Source of the DNA: Clostridia bacterium
Lineage (GTDB): Bacteria; Bacillota; Clostridia; Christensenellales; Borkfalkiaceae
Assembly (NCBI GenBank): GCA_017462735.1
Contig: JAFTQO010000004.1
Span: forward strand, 1-64,000
DNA length: 64,000 nt
Reading direction: 5' to 3'
Shown here in pieces: positions 16,885-24,927 of this stretch (its first letter is position 1; each line of letters opens with the position of its first letter). The notes below the pieces were generated by a model. It did not search any database. It was not told where the DNA came from and saw only the letters and a program-made list of their open reading frames with translations. Position numbers and translations under genes: made by a program.

Positions 16885-17985
16885 TTAAGCAAAGTACCAA
16901 CCGAATATATTTTGATAAGGCAACACCATAGAATCAACAGGCAACAGCAGCAACAAATACAGCCCGAACATCGCCATAATCGCCGTTTTGACCAAGAACC
17001 TGTTATTATTTTTAAAAATACGGAGCAAATAAGGAATAAGTAAACAGTTAAACGGCGATACATACATACTCATACGCGCCATGACCGTACTGCGCATCCC
17101 TACCAAGTAAAAGACAAAATTGACTGTGGACAAATTGATAAGAATATTTAAAAAATGCTTATCTCCATCCGATTGTGGTAGTTGCTTATAAAAAACTCTC
17201 GCCAACACCATAGGCGCGCCTGAGACCAAGATACGGAAAATACTAACCCCGTCGTCCCCTTCTACCCCGATGAACTGAGTGAACTTTTCGTCCACTATCC
17301 CACCCAACAAGCTATCAAAAGTAGAAGGCATCAAAAAGAAGAGAAAGCCTACGCCCGTCAGAGCCAACACGTTCCACTTAGACAAGGGGGAGGTCAAAGC
17401 GAATATCCCTACGGGGATCATCAAAATCGCCGATTTATGGAAAAAGTACGCAAACCAACAAAGCAAGCAGTAGCGGATAATCTTCTTTTCTTTTAGCCAT
17501 GGAAGCGCCGCAAACAAAATCGCCGCCGCCGTCCATTGACGCACCCCGTTGAGGGCAGAGAAGAAATCAAACGTAGCAAGATACAAAAACACCGTCAAGG
17601 ACAAATTATGGCTGTATTTTGCCATCGTGGGAACAAAGCAAAGGATGATGATGACTTGGCACACGAAAAAGACAGCGTTATAGTCGTCCGTAAACCAGCC
17701 GACAACGGTGGCTATCGCCCAAAATCCCCCTTCTTCCTCTTGTAAAACGTCACCCAACGACCAGTTCATATACTTTTTGAAAAAGCCTTCGTATATCCCG
17801 TAGTCTGCCCCGACACTTTTACGGAACCCACCGATAAAAATGAGGATAGCACAAACGGCGGCAATTGCCCATTTGCCGTTAGTTGAAGTTTTTTTGGTTA
17901 CGCCGTCTTCTAACACAATCTGTTTGCCTTGCGCTACGTAGGCAAACAAAAAGGTCAAAGCCAGCGTCATCAAATAAATAATCAT
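16885..17985 (-). CDS. EpsG/Wzy-like polysaccharide polymerase, multi-pass membrane protein
   Basis: A 366-aa hydrophobic protein with about ten membrane segments. FIGGFRKSVGADYGIYEGFF near 51-70 is the conserved EpsG-family loop (R...G-D-Y), and FHKSAILMIPVGIF near 190 is the second family signature. EpsG/Wzy proteins join lipid-linked repeat units outside the membrane. Its presence beside an ABC exporter is notable, because Wzy normally works with a Wzx flippase and none is found in the window. It overlaps the upstream GT2 by 4 bp. Confidence 0.87.
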   Translation of the reverse strand: MIIYLMTLALTFLFAYVAQGKQIVLEDGVTKKTSTNGKWAIAAVCAILIFIGGFRKSVGADYGIYEGFFKKYMNWSLGDVLQEEEGGFWAIATVVGWFTDDYNAVFFVCQVIIILCFVPTMAKYSHNLSLTVFLYLATFDFFSALNGVRQWTAAAILFAALPWLKEKKIIRYCLLCWFAYFFHKSAILMIPVGIFALTSPLSKWNVLALTGVGFLFFLMPSTFDSLLGGIVDEKFTQFIGVEGDDGVSIFRILVSGAPMVLARVFYKQLPQSDGDKHFLNILINLSTVNFVFYLVGMRSTVMARMSMYVSPFNCLLIPYLLRIFKNNNRFLVKTAIMAMFGLYLLLLLPVDSMVLPYQNIFGWYFA

Positions 17986-18791
17986 GCTTTATCCTCTGTT
18001 TTCATCCTTTTACGGTGTAATTTTTTATATAACCAAGTGGGTAAAAGCCCTACGATAATCGGGCGCAAAACGTGTATTCTGCAACGGAAAGGCAATTTGA
18101 AATCACGCACAATCCATTTTCTTACACGAGCCTCGTTGATACGATGCTTAAATTTTCTACGCGCAAGCGCATTTCTATCGTCGCGCATTTTATAGATAGT
18201 TTCTTGCAAATTGTACCCTTTGCTACCCGTCAAATACATTTTGTACCAAAGATGATGATCCTCTACCCGCAACAACTTATCGTCTACGGTATAACCGCCC
18301 ACCCGTTGATACGCCGACGTCCTAACCATACAAGGCGCGTGGCAAAAGGGAGTACCTTTGACCAAATCTATCTTTTGCGGTCTCTCAATAGACTTCCCTT
18401 CCCCCCAATCGCCGTTTTCGTCAAAATAAATCATATTACCGCTGACGATATCGTATTCTGGATTCGCCTCCAAAAAAGCAAGTTCCTTTTCAAAACGGTG
18501 AGGCAAAGAGATATCATCCCCGTCCATGCGGGCGGTGTACTCGGTATCCACGTACTCCAAACAATGGTTCAGCGTTGCGTTTAAACCCAAATTTTTTTCA
18601 TTTTTGACAAGAATAATATTATCGTACTTGTCCGCGTAAGTTTTGGCAAGCGCATACGTGCCGTCCGTAGAGCCGTCGTCACACATCACGAGTTTCCAAG
18701 CCGAACAAGTCTGCGAAAACAAAGACGCAATCGCCTCGTCCAACGTCTTTTCGCAATTATAAATCCCCATAATGACCGTAATCTTATACAT
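17982..18791 (-). CDS. Glycosyltransferase family 2
   Basis: A short (269 aa) GT2 transferase: ITVIMGIYNCEKTL at 4-17, CDDGSTDGTYA at 37-47, KNLGLNATLNH at 66-76 and the DXD motif in ARMDGDDISLPHR at 87-99. The R-M-D-G-D-D-x-S-x-P-x-R block is typical of GT2 enzymes making N-acetylhexosamine or rhamnose linkages, but the donor cannot be fixed. It follows the nucleotidyltransferase-fold gene by 1 bp and overlaps the EpsG-like gene by 4 bp, so all three are translationally linked. Confidence 0.92.
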   Translation of the reverse strand: MYKITVIMGIYNCEKTLDEAIASLFSQTCSAWKLVMCDDGSTDGTYALAKTYADKYDNIILVKNEKNLGLNATLNHCLEYVDTEYTARMDGDDISLPHRFEKELAFLEANPEYDIVSGNMIYFDENGDWGEGKSIERPQKIDLVKGTPFCHAPCMVRTSAYQRVGGYTVDDKLLRVEDHHLWYKMYLTGSKGYNLQETIYKMRDDRNALARRKFKHRINEARVRKWIVRDFKLPFRCRIHVLRPIIVGLLPTWLYKKLHRKRMKTEDKA

Positions 18792-18792
18792 A

Positions 18793-19926
18793 TTAAAAGG
18801 GTAACCCCGTCATCTCCTTGATTTTCTTTATGCTGTTAAGGCGACGTTCGTCTATACCTTTTACGTCCCTGGCAACTTTTTTAAAACTACCACGGCGGGT
18901 AAACAATACCTCAAACCATCGATACACCCATACGAAAGGCAATAACGGCGGGCATTTCTTCACAACAGGATACCAAGATTTCATATCTCGGTATCTAGGA
19001 AATATCGAAAGCCACAGACGTTTTCTTTTCGCCTTTTGTACAGACGACGTTTCCACGCTTGCCGCCAAGTTTTGCCTCGTCCCATACGTGCCGCTGGAAA
19101 AGACAAAATCGCCAAGCAGTTCCGTGTCTTCGTTCTCCTTTCCAGCCTCAAACCAAACGGAAGCCAAGTTCTGTAATTGAAAGGCAAATTGCTCCAAGCC
19201 CAATTTTTGCAATTCCGTCTGCAAACATTGCTCGTTAAAAGAAAGAGTCTTCACATAGAAATAGACGTCCAATACGGTACGAACCCCCACACCGCCGTTC
19301 ATAAAATGCTTTGCGGCGTGAACGAGGAAATAGATATACTCATCCTCCGTCGTAAACCCGTATTGTTTACCGCCCACGTGGACGAGTCTATCCCATACCC
19401 CGCGGTAATACTCGTCGAACGCAGGAACTTGCCCCACCAGCGCATAATGCATCTCTACGATAGAAGAATCTTTATGCCACTCCTGATGCGTCGCGTTTTC
19501 AATCACGAAGGCAAAACCCTCCGTCTTAAAAATCTCTTCTACTTTTTCCTTGTCCTTCTCGTCATAAAATACGTCTAAATCGCAAGAAGAGCGAGCCTCG
19601 GGTTGAGGGTACAATTTTCGCGTATGATACCCCTTCATCGGCATATACGCAACGCCCTCTTCGTCAAACCGCGCAAATAAAACTTGTGCGTAGTAGTCTT
19701 GCAACGTCTGTTGCATAACTTCTACCTCAAAATCGTCTTTTGCTTGTCTTAAAACTTCTTCGGGGAGAGAGGTCCCTTTTGTCGCCAAATAAAACACGCC
19801 GATAAGCGAATGTAATTTCGCAAGGTCGTAAATGGTTTTCCAATCTTCGCAATCACAAAGCGGAGTACCGTGCAAATAACGGTTAATCACGGACAAAAGC
19901 GCCCTTTTTAATTGTGCCTTGTCCAT
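18793..19926 (-). CDS. Nucleotidyltransferase-fold protein (NTP_transf_5 type)
   Basis: A 377-aa protein resembling the uncharacterised nucleotidyltransferase family NTP_transf_5. The telling block is MKGYHTRKLYP (97-107) followed by SSCDLDVFYDE (113-123), where the paired Asp residues match the metal-binding pattern of the pol-beta-like fold, and then helical regions. These proteins recur in glycan and lipopeptide clusters, but no defined reaction is known to me. It lies between the acetyltransferase and GT2 genes with gaps of 10 bp and 1 bp, so it is surely part of the glycan operon. It might transfer a nucleotide or phosphoryl group to an intermediate; this is inference. Confidence 0.78.
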   Translation of the reverse strand: MDKAQLKRALLSVINRYLHGTPLCDCEDWKTIYDLAKLHSLIGVFYLATKGTSLPEEVLRQAKDDFEVEVMQQTLQDYYAQVLFARFDEEGVAYMPMKGYHTRKLYPQPEARSSCDLDVFYDEKDKEKVEEIFKTEGFAFVIENATHQEWHKDSSIVEMHYALVGQVPAFDEYYRGVWDRLVHVGGKQYGFTTEDEYIYFLVHAAKHFMNGGVGVRTVLDVYFYVKTLSFNEQCLQTELQKLGLEQFAFQLQNLASVWFEAGKENEDTELLGDFVFSSGTYGTRQNLAASVETSSVQKAKRKRLWLSIFPRYRDMKSWYPVVKKCPPLLPFVWVYRWFEVLFTRRGSFKKVARDVKGIDERRLNSIKKIKEMTGLPF

Positions 19927-19936
19927 ACTCCCTCCG

Positions 19937-20545
19937 TTAGTTCTTCTTTTTTGCCGGCGTACCGACGTACGTACCCCTTTCCGTGATGTCTTTGACTACG
20001 GTTGCGCCCGCGCCAATCATACAATCGCCGCAAACGCTGATACCGTTGCTAATCACAGCGCCTATGCCAATCCAAGTATACGCGCCCACCGCTACGTTAC
20101 CAGCAAGCCTAACCCCCACGGAAACGTGGCAATATTTTTCGATTTTGTTATCATGATCGATAGACGCCGACGTGTTGACGATAACCCCGTCGCCAAGCGT
20201 AGCGTTGGGATTTACAATAGCCCCTGCCGCAAGCAGGATACCCTTTCCCATCGTTACCCCTTGCGCGACGATAGCGCTTGGATGAATCACGTTGACGATG
20301 CGTAAGCCCTTTTCTTGCAAGTCTTGCGTGACTTTTTCACGAGTCTTGGAATTACCAATCGCGACGAAAAAATCATACCCCGCATACTTTACCGCTTCTG
20401 CCGTTTTTCCAACCACAGGATAGCCCAAACAGAAACTCTTATCCCCGTCGTCTAAAAACGCTATCTTCTTATATCCGCTTTTTGCCGCCGCATCCGCCAC
20501 TACGCTGCCGTGACCGCCTGCACCGACGATTATCAGCCCTTTCAT
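19937..20545 (-). CDS. pglD: Sugar O/N-acetyltransferase, PglD/NeuD-like
   Basis: A 202-aa left-handed beta-helix acyltransferase. The N-terminal Rossmann-like part carries IVGAGGHGSVVADAA (6-20), and the C-terminal half is a series of hexapeptide repeats such as VNTSASIDHDNKIEKYCHVS. SIDHD near 126-130 contains the His used as base in PglD and NeuD. With the neighbouring aminotransferase and 4,6-dehydratase it probably N-acetylates a UDP-4-amino-4,6-dideoxy sugar to a diacetamido-bacillosamine-type donor. It overlaps the phosphoglycosyl transferase gene by 4 bp. The pgl label rests on gene context as much as on sequence. Confidence 0.85.
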   Translation of the reverse strand: MKGLIIVGAGGHGSVVADAAAKSGYKKIAFLDDGDKSFCLGYPVVGKTAEAVKYAGYDFFVAIGNSKTREKVTQDLQEKGLRIVNVIHPSAIVAQGVTMGKGILLAAGAIVNPNATLGDGVIVNTSASIDHDNKIEKYCHVSVGVRLAGNVAVGAYTWIGIGAVISNGISVCGDCMIGAGATVVKDITERGTYVGTPAKKKN

Positions 20546-21255
20546 ACCGCGATTTCTCCTTCTTCGGCAGGCGTCCCACGGAATTCTTCCATCGTCACGG
20601 ACGTATCGCTGTTAATCCCTTCCCGCTTGAACACCTTAAAGACCGTCATAAACAAAATTTTGATATCTTTGAACAGACTGACCGATTCCACGTAGTTGAC
20701 GTCCAACTCAAACTTTGCCTCCCAAGTCAAGGCGTTCCTTCCGCTGACTTGCGCTAAGCCAGTAAGGCCAGGACGCACCTCGTGGCGACGGCTTTGCCTT
20801 TCGTTATATAGAGGCAAATATTTAACAAGTAACGGTCTAGGACCTACAATTGACATACTGCCAAGAAAAATGTTAAGTATCTCAGGCAATTCGTCAAGAG
20901 AAGTGGCGCGCAAAAGTTTGCCGTACTTAGTCAAACGCCGTTCGTCAGGCAACAAATTGCCCTCTTCGTCCCTTTCGCTAGTCATCGTACGAAATTTGAT
21001 AAGCCTAAAAATTTTTCCGTTTTTCCCAGGGCGCGCCTGTGTAAAAAAGGGATTCCCTTTCATCTTAATCGCGCCAAGCACTATCAATACGAGCAAAACG
21101 GGGGATAACAAGACGAGCGCTAAAAAGGAGAGTAACATATCGTAAAAGCGCTTAAAAAATCCGCGATATAACAAAGCGGAAAGAAGCACCCATACGAGTA
21201 AAACCGCCGTCACAAACAGCAGTATTCCCCACCACTCGGTAAACAACCACTCCAT
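20542..21255 (-). CDS. pglC: Phosphoglycosyl transferase, PglC-like, with an extra N-terminal membrane helix
   Basis: A 237-aa initiating sugar transferase that would load a sugar-1-phosphate on undecaprenyl phosphate. The catalytic pair is D121-E122 in TSLDELPE, followed by MSIVGPRPLL and RPGLTGLAQVSGR. The re-entrant membrane helix (about 38-62) is preceded by an additional hydrophobic segment (about 9-30) that compact PglC proteins lack. Its place among dehydratase, aminotransferase and acetyltransferase genes suggests that it uses the sugar they make. It lies 8 bp after the aminotransferase gene. Confidence 0.9.
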   Translation of the reverse strand: MEWLFTEWWGILLFVTAVLLVWVLLSALLYRGFFKRFYDMLLSFLALVLLSPVLLVLIVLGAIKMKGNPFFTQARPGKNGKIFRLIKFRTMTSERDEEGNLLPDERRLTKYGKLLRATSLDELPEILNIFLGSMSIVGPRPLLVKYLPLYNERQSRRHEVRPGLTGLAQVSGRNALTWEAKFELDVNYVESVSLFKDIKILFMTVFKVFKREGINSDTSVTMEEFRGTPAEEGEIAV

Positions 21256-21263
21256 ACGCTACC

Positions 21264-22382
21264 TCAAAAACAACTTTTTACGAGAGATATGACGAAATCT
21301 TGTTCCCCTTCCGTCATTTTGATATCGCTAGGCAAGCAAAGTCCGCGAGAGAAAATATCTGCGCCAACCGCCTCTTCTTCCACTTGGATAAAATCGTGAC
21401 CTTTAAAGACGGGTTGCAAAGACATAGGTTTCCAAATAGGTCTTCCCTCTACGCCGTTCTCCGCCAATTTGTTGAGTACGTCCATAAACTTTACGGGACA
21501 ATCTTTGTCAATCAAGAGACAGGACAGCCAAAAGTTGGGCTTGCTGTCAGACGAATAAGGATTCATCGATACGGGCAAGTCCTTGAAAGCCTCTTTGTAT
21601 CGATGATAAATCTTTTCCTTTTTAGCGCGGTGTTCGTCGAGATGCAATAGTTGCCCTCTACCAATCCCTGCCACTACGTTGGACATACGATAGTTGTAGC
21701 CGATTTCTTCGTGCTGATACCAAGGGGCGTTTTCGCGCGCTTGCGTCGCCCAAAAGAACGCCTTATCACGAGAGGGCTTGTCCTTGCAAAGAAGCATCCC
21801 CCCGCCGCTGGTCGTAATAATCTTGTTTCCGTTAAAGGATACGATGGCGTATTTACCAAAAGTACCCGTTTGTTTTCCCTTATAAGTTGCAGAAAGGGAT
21901 TCTGCCGCATCCTCAATAAGCGTTGCGCCGTATTTTTCGCAAATCGCCGTAATTTCATCCATCTTTGCCGGCGTCCCGTAAAGATGGGCGAGCATAACGA
22001 CCTTTGTTTCGGGATATTTTTGGAACGCCTTTTCAAGGGCTTCGGGAGACATATTCCACGTCTCTCTTTCGCTGTCGATAAAGACTTGGACGCCCCCTTC
22101 GTAAGAAACGGGATTTACCGTCGCCGCAAACGTCATATCCGAACAAAAGACGATATCCCCTCTCTTTACCCCCGCCAGTTTGACGGCAAGATGCAAAGCA
22201 GAGGTACCCGAACAAAGCGCCAACGTATGAATTTCTTCGTCGGTAAGATAGGCAGCAAGTTCCTTTTCGAAATTGTCGCAATTAAATCCCAAAGGCGCTA
22301 TCCAATTTTTCTCAAACGCCTCTTGCACGAACATCATTTCTTCTCCGTGCATCGTGGGGCAGGAAAGCAAAATCTTTTTCAT
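21264..22382 (-). CDS. pglE: DegT/DnrJ/EryC1/StrS aminotransferase, PglE-like
   Basis: A 372-aa PLP-dependent sugar aminotransferase. SGTSALHLAVKLAG at 58-71 binds the cofactor phosphate, EDAAES at 157-162 positions the pyridine ring, and K187 in SFNGNKIITTSGGG is the Schiff-base lysine. The expected reaction is amination of the 4-keto sugar made by the adjacent 4,6-dehydratase, using glutamate. The gene lies 12 bp after that dehydratase gene and 8 bp before pglC. The AHLYG segment near 132-136 is also typical of this subgroup. Confidence 0.92.
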   Translation of the reverse strand: MKKILLSCPTMHGEEMMFVQEAFEKNWIAPLGFNCDNFEKELAAYLTDEEIHTLALCSGTSALHLAVKLAGVKRGDIVFCSDMTFAATVNPVSYEGGVQVFIDSERETWNMSPEALEKAFQKYPETKVVMLAHLYGTPAKMDEITAICEKYGATLIEDAAESLSATYKGKQTGTFGKYAIVSFNGNKIITTSGGGMLLCKDKPSRDKAFFWATQARENAPWYQHEEIGYNYRMSNVVAGIGRGQLLHLDEHRAKKEKIYHRYKEAFKDLPVSMNPYSSDSKPNFWLSCLLIDKDCPVKFMDVLNKLAENGVEGRPIWKPMSLQPVFKGHDFIQVEEEAVGADIFSRGLCLPSDIKMTEGEQDFVISLVKSCF

Positions 22383-22394
22383 AAGTTCTCCGTT

Positions 22395-24302
22395 TTATAC
22401 CGCTTCTTCCCGTTCTTCTTCCGCTTGGAAGAAAGAAACCGCTACGCTTTCTCTTTTGTCGATGGTATAGGTAGGAACGAGCCCCCTTACCGTCTCTTTC
22501 ATCGCGTCCGTCTCGCTATGCGCCTGCGCAAACATCGTGTCAAGCGCCGACCAAAGAATTTCTTCGTCCATTTCGATAGGACGGGCTATGCTGATAAGTC
22601 CGTTGGGAGTCTTTTGCAACCCCTCTTCTTCCATCAATCTCTCTTCGTACAACTTTTCCCCGGGACGCAAACCTGTACATTTAATTTCAATATCCACTTC
22701 GGGTTTCAACCCGGAAAGTTTGATGAGGTTGTACGCTAAATCGTATATCTTTACAGGCTCGCCCATATCAAGGACGAAAATTTGTCCGCCCTTCGCATAA
22801 GCGCCCGCCTGCAACACGAGAGAAACCGCTTCGGGAATCGTCATAAAGTATCTCACGATATCTTTATGCGTAACGGTAACGGGACCGCCCTCTTTGATTT
22901 GTTTTTGGAAAAGAGGAATTACCGAACCGTTAGAACCCAACACGTTGCCGAAACGAACGGCCACGAAATTGGTATTTTTACTATTGCGACCTATCGTCTG
23001 GATAATCATTTCGCAAATACGCTTGGTCGCGCCCATGATATTGGTGGGATTAACCGCCTTATCCGTAGAAATTTGCACGAAAGTCTTTACTTTGTACTTA
23101 TCCGCCGCACGCGCTACGTTGAGGGTCCCGAACACGTTGTTTTTAACCGCTTCGTTAGGGCTTGTCTCCATCAAGGGAACGTGCTTGTGCGCCGCTGCGT
23201 TAAAGACGATGTCGGGACGGTATTTTTGGAAGACGTCCTCTATCTTACGCTTATCGCGGATACTTGCAATCAACGTCAAAAGTTTCAACTGCGGATAGCG
23301 ACGTTTCAGTTCCTGCTCGATTTCGTAAGCGTTGTTCTCGTAGATATCCAAAATAATCAACGCCTTGGGATTATGCGAGGCAATCTGACGGCACAGTTCG
23401 CTACCGATAGAACCGCCGCCGCCCGTAACGAGCACCGTTTGATTTTCTATGTATCCCATAATTTCGTCTAAGTTGACGGAAATTTGTTCCCTGCCAAGCA
23501 AGTCGCACACGTCTACCGAACGAAGAGTAGATACGGAAACTTGTCCGTTAGCAAGTTGATAAATCCCAGGCACCATGCGGATGGGCACACCACACTCGCC
23601 GCAACGCTCGATGATTTCTTTTTGCGTCACTCTGCTAACAGACGGCATCGCAATAAAAATTTCATCAATGAGATAACGCTCTACATACTGTTTGATTTGA
23701 TACGTGTTGCCCGCAATGATAACGTTGTGGATACGCTTCCCTTTCAAATTACGATTGTCGTCCAAAATGCATACGGGCTTATAGTTGAGTTTTACCGAAT
23801 AAATCATTTCCTTAATCAGCGTGGTACCGGCATCGCCCGCCCCGATAATCATCACTCGTTTCTCGGGGTTGTGGCGCTTGCTACGTGCGCGCAAAAAAGT
23901 GAGATATACCCGTTTAGAAAAGCGCAAAGACGCCGTATAGCAAAGAAACAATACGCAAAATACAACCGCAACCGATATCCCTATCCCATAGGGAATACCA
24001 TACAGGATAGCAAAGAGCAAATTGATCAATCCTAAACTGCCAACGGCAATACATATGCGCAACCCGTCCAAAATCGAAACGGAAGAAAGCACCATTCGAT
24101 ACAGCCCGCAAAGAATAAACAGCCCTATCATCAAAAGCACGTTAGCCGCCATCCATATCCCGATAGGCAACGTCATTTTGACGAAAGCGCCGTCAGCAAG
24201 CGTCATCAAAAAATAAGCAAAAAATGCTGACGCAACGACGCCTAGTACGTCTGCAATCAGCAAGAGAAAGGTTCTGGAAGTTTTGTAATCGTTCTTGACC
24301 AT
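22395..24302 (-). CDS. pglF: Membrane-bound UDP-sugar 4,6-dehydratase, PglF/CapD-like
   Basis: A 635-aa nucleoside-diphosphate-sugar dehydratase of the large, membrane-anchored class. Four hydrophobic segments fill residues 10-125, a first Rossmann-like domain (IIGAGDAG at 152-159) follows, and the catalytic SDR domain begins with TGGGGSIG at 293-300. STDKAVNPTNIMGATKR at 412-428 holds the TDK catalytic motif and the downstream lysine in place of the usual tyrosine. It should convert UDP-GlcNAc to the 4-keto-6-deoxy sugar for the PglE/PglD-like enzymes. It is the first gene of the long operon, about 65 bases downstream of its likely transcription start. Confidence 0.94.
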   Translation of the reverse strand: MVKNDYKTSRTFLLLIADVLGVVASAFFAYFLMTLADGAFVKMTLPIGIWMAANVLLMIGLFILCGLYRMVLSSVSILDGLRICIAVGSLGLINLLFAILYGIPYGIGISVAVVFCVLFLCYTASLRFSKRVYLTFLRARSKRHNPEKRVMIIGAGDAGTTLIKEMIYSVKLNYKPVCILDDNRNLKGKRIHNVIIAGNTYQIKQYVERYLIDEIFIAMPSVSRVTQKEIIERCGECGVPIRMVPGIYQLANGQVSVSTLRSVDVCDLLGREQISVNLDEIMGYIENQTVLVTGGGGSIGSELCRQIASHNPKALIILDIYENNAYEIEQELKRRYPQLKLLTLIASIRDKRKIEDVFQKYRPDIVFNAAAHKHVPLMETSPNEAVKNNVFGTLNVARAADKYKVKTFVQISTDKAVNPTNIMGATKRICEMIIQTIGRNSKNTNFVAVRFGNVLGSNGSVIPLFQKQIKEGGPVTVTHKDIVRYFMTIPEAVSLVLQAGAYAKGGQIFVLDMGEPVKIYDLAYNLIKLSGLKPEVDIEIKCTGLRPGEKLYEERLMEEEGLQKTPNGLISIARPIEMDEEILWSALDTMFAQAHSETDAMKETVRGLVPTYTIDKRESVAVSFFQAEEEREEAV

Positions 24303-24375
24303 AATTCACCGAATTTGATAGCTTTCTATGAAAAAACTGAAATGGTAGGACATAATAAAATTAGCAGTTTGTTTA

Positions 24376-24405
24376 ATTATATCATAACGCGCGTGAGGCT
24401 GTCAA
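24376..24405 (-). promoter_or_regulatory. Promoter of the long glycan operon
   Basis: On the - strand, TTGACA (24400-24405), an 18-bp spacer and TATAAT (24376-24381), both perfect consensus boxes. Expected start is near 24369, giving a leader of about 65 bases before pglF. No riboswitch-like structure is obvious in that short leader. Confidence 0.85.
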
Positions 24406-24467
24406 GAGTATTTTTGAAAAAAGCGCGTCGTTGAGCGCATATTCCGTCTTTTTTTCGCAAAAAATAC

Positions 24468-24499
24468 TTGATTTTGGCTAAAATGGGTGCTACTATAAT
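24468..24499 (+). promoter_or_regulatory. Possible promoter of rhaM
   Basis: A perfect TATAAT at 24494-24499 lies 29 bp before the rhaM ATG. The best upstream box, TTGATT at 24468-24473, is 20 bp away, longer than usual, so the -35 assignment is weak. Confidence 0.4.
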
Positions 24500-24528
24500 A
24501 GCACAACGCAAAAAAAGGATTCAAAAAG

Positions 24529-24846
24529 ATGGAAAAATATGCTTGGAGTGCACGGATAAAAACTGGCAAAAAAGAAGAATACGTAAAGCGCCACACTGAA
24601 ATCTGGTCAGAACTGACCGACCTATTGAAGAGCGCAGGAATACGGAACTACACCATTTGGACGGACGGGAATAAACTGTTTGGATATTATGAGTGCGAAA
24701 AAGGGATTGCCTATGCCGCAAAAGTACAAGCACAAAGCCCCGTCGTCGACCGATGGAACGAATACATGAAAGACGTAATGGAAATGGAACTTGATCCCGT
24801 CACGGGCGCGCAACCTCTATTGGAACCCGTCTTCTCTCTCGACTAA
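24529..24846 (+). CDS. rhaM: L-rhamnose mutarotase
   Basis: A 105-aa ferredoxin-like-fold mutarotase that interconverts alpha and beta anomers of L-rhamnose. Y18 and H22 (in EEYVKRHTEIW) and Y41 (in NYTIW) fall at the positions of the active-site residues known for E. coli YiiL/RhaM, and the FGYYECE and DRWNEYM segments are also family hallmarks. It stands alone with its own terminator; no rhamnose isomerase, kinase or aldolase is present. A GH78-type rhamnosidase operon lies 35 kb away in this window, which is the only visible hint of rhamnose use. Confidence 0.93.
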   Translation: MEKYAWSARIKTGKKEEYVKRHTEIWSELTDLLKSAGIRNYTIWTDGNKLFGYYECEKGIAYAAKVQAQSPVVDRWNEYMKDVMEMELDPVTGAQPLLEPVFSLD

Positions 24847-24860
24847 TCGTATATAAACAA

Positions 24861-24914
24861 AAACCCACCCCATGTACGGGCAAAAACCTGTTTGCCTATA
24901 CCAGGGGTGGGTTT
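24861..24914. terminator. Bidirectional terminator between rhaM and apeA
   Basis: Outer stem of 11 bp (24861-24871 with 24904-24914) with AAA/TTT ends on both sides, enclosing a second small hairpin (a GGCAAA arm with its complement, about 24879-24896). It lies between two convergent genes and can serve both strands. Confidence 0.88.
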
Positions 24915-24927
24915 ATTTCACCGTTTT

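Noticed and set aside
15906..17063. A longer form of the GT2-like protein starting at 17063 with a Cys-rich N-terminus
   Set aside because: The extra 64 residues are the EpsG gene read in another frame. A GGAG site fits the ATG at 16871.
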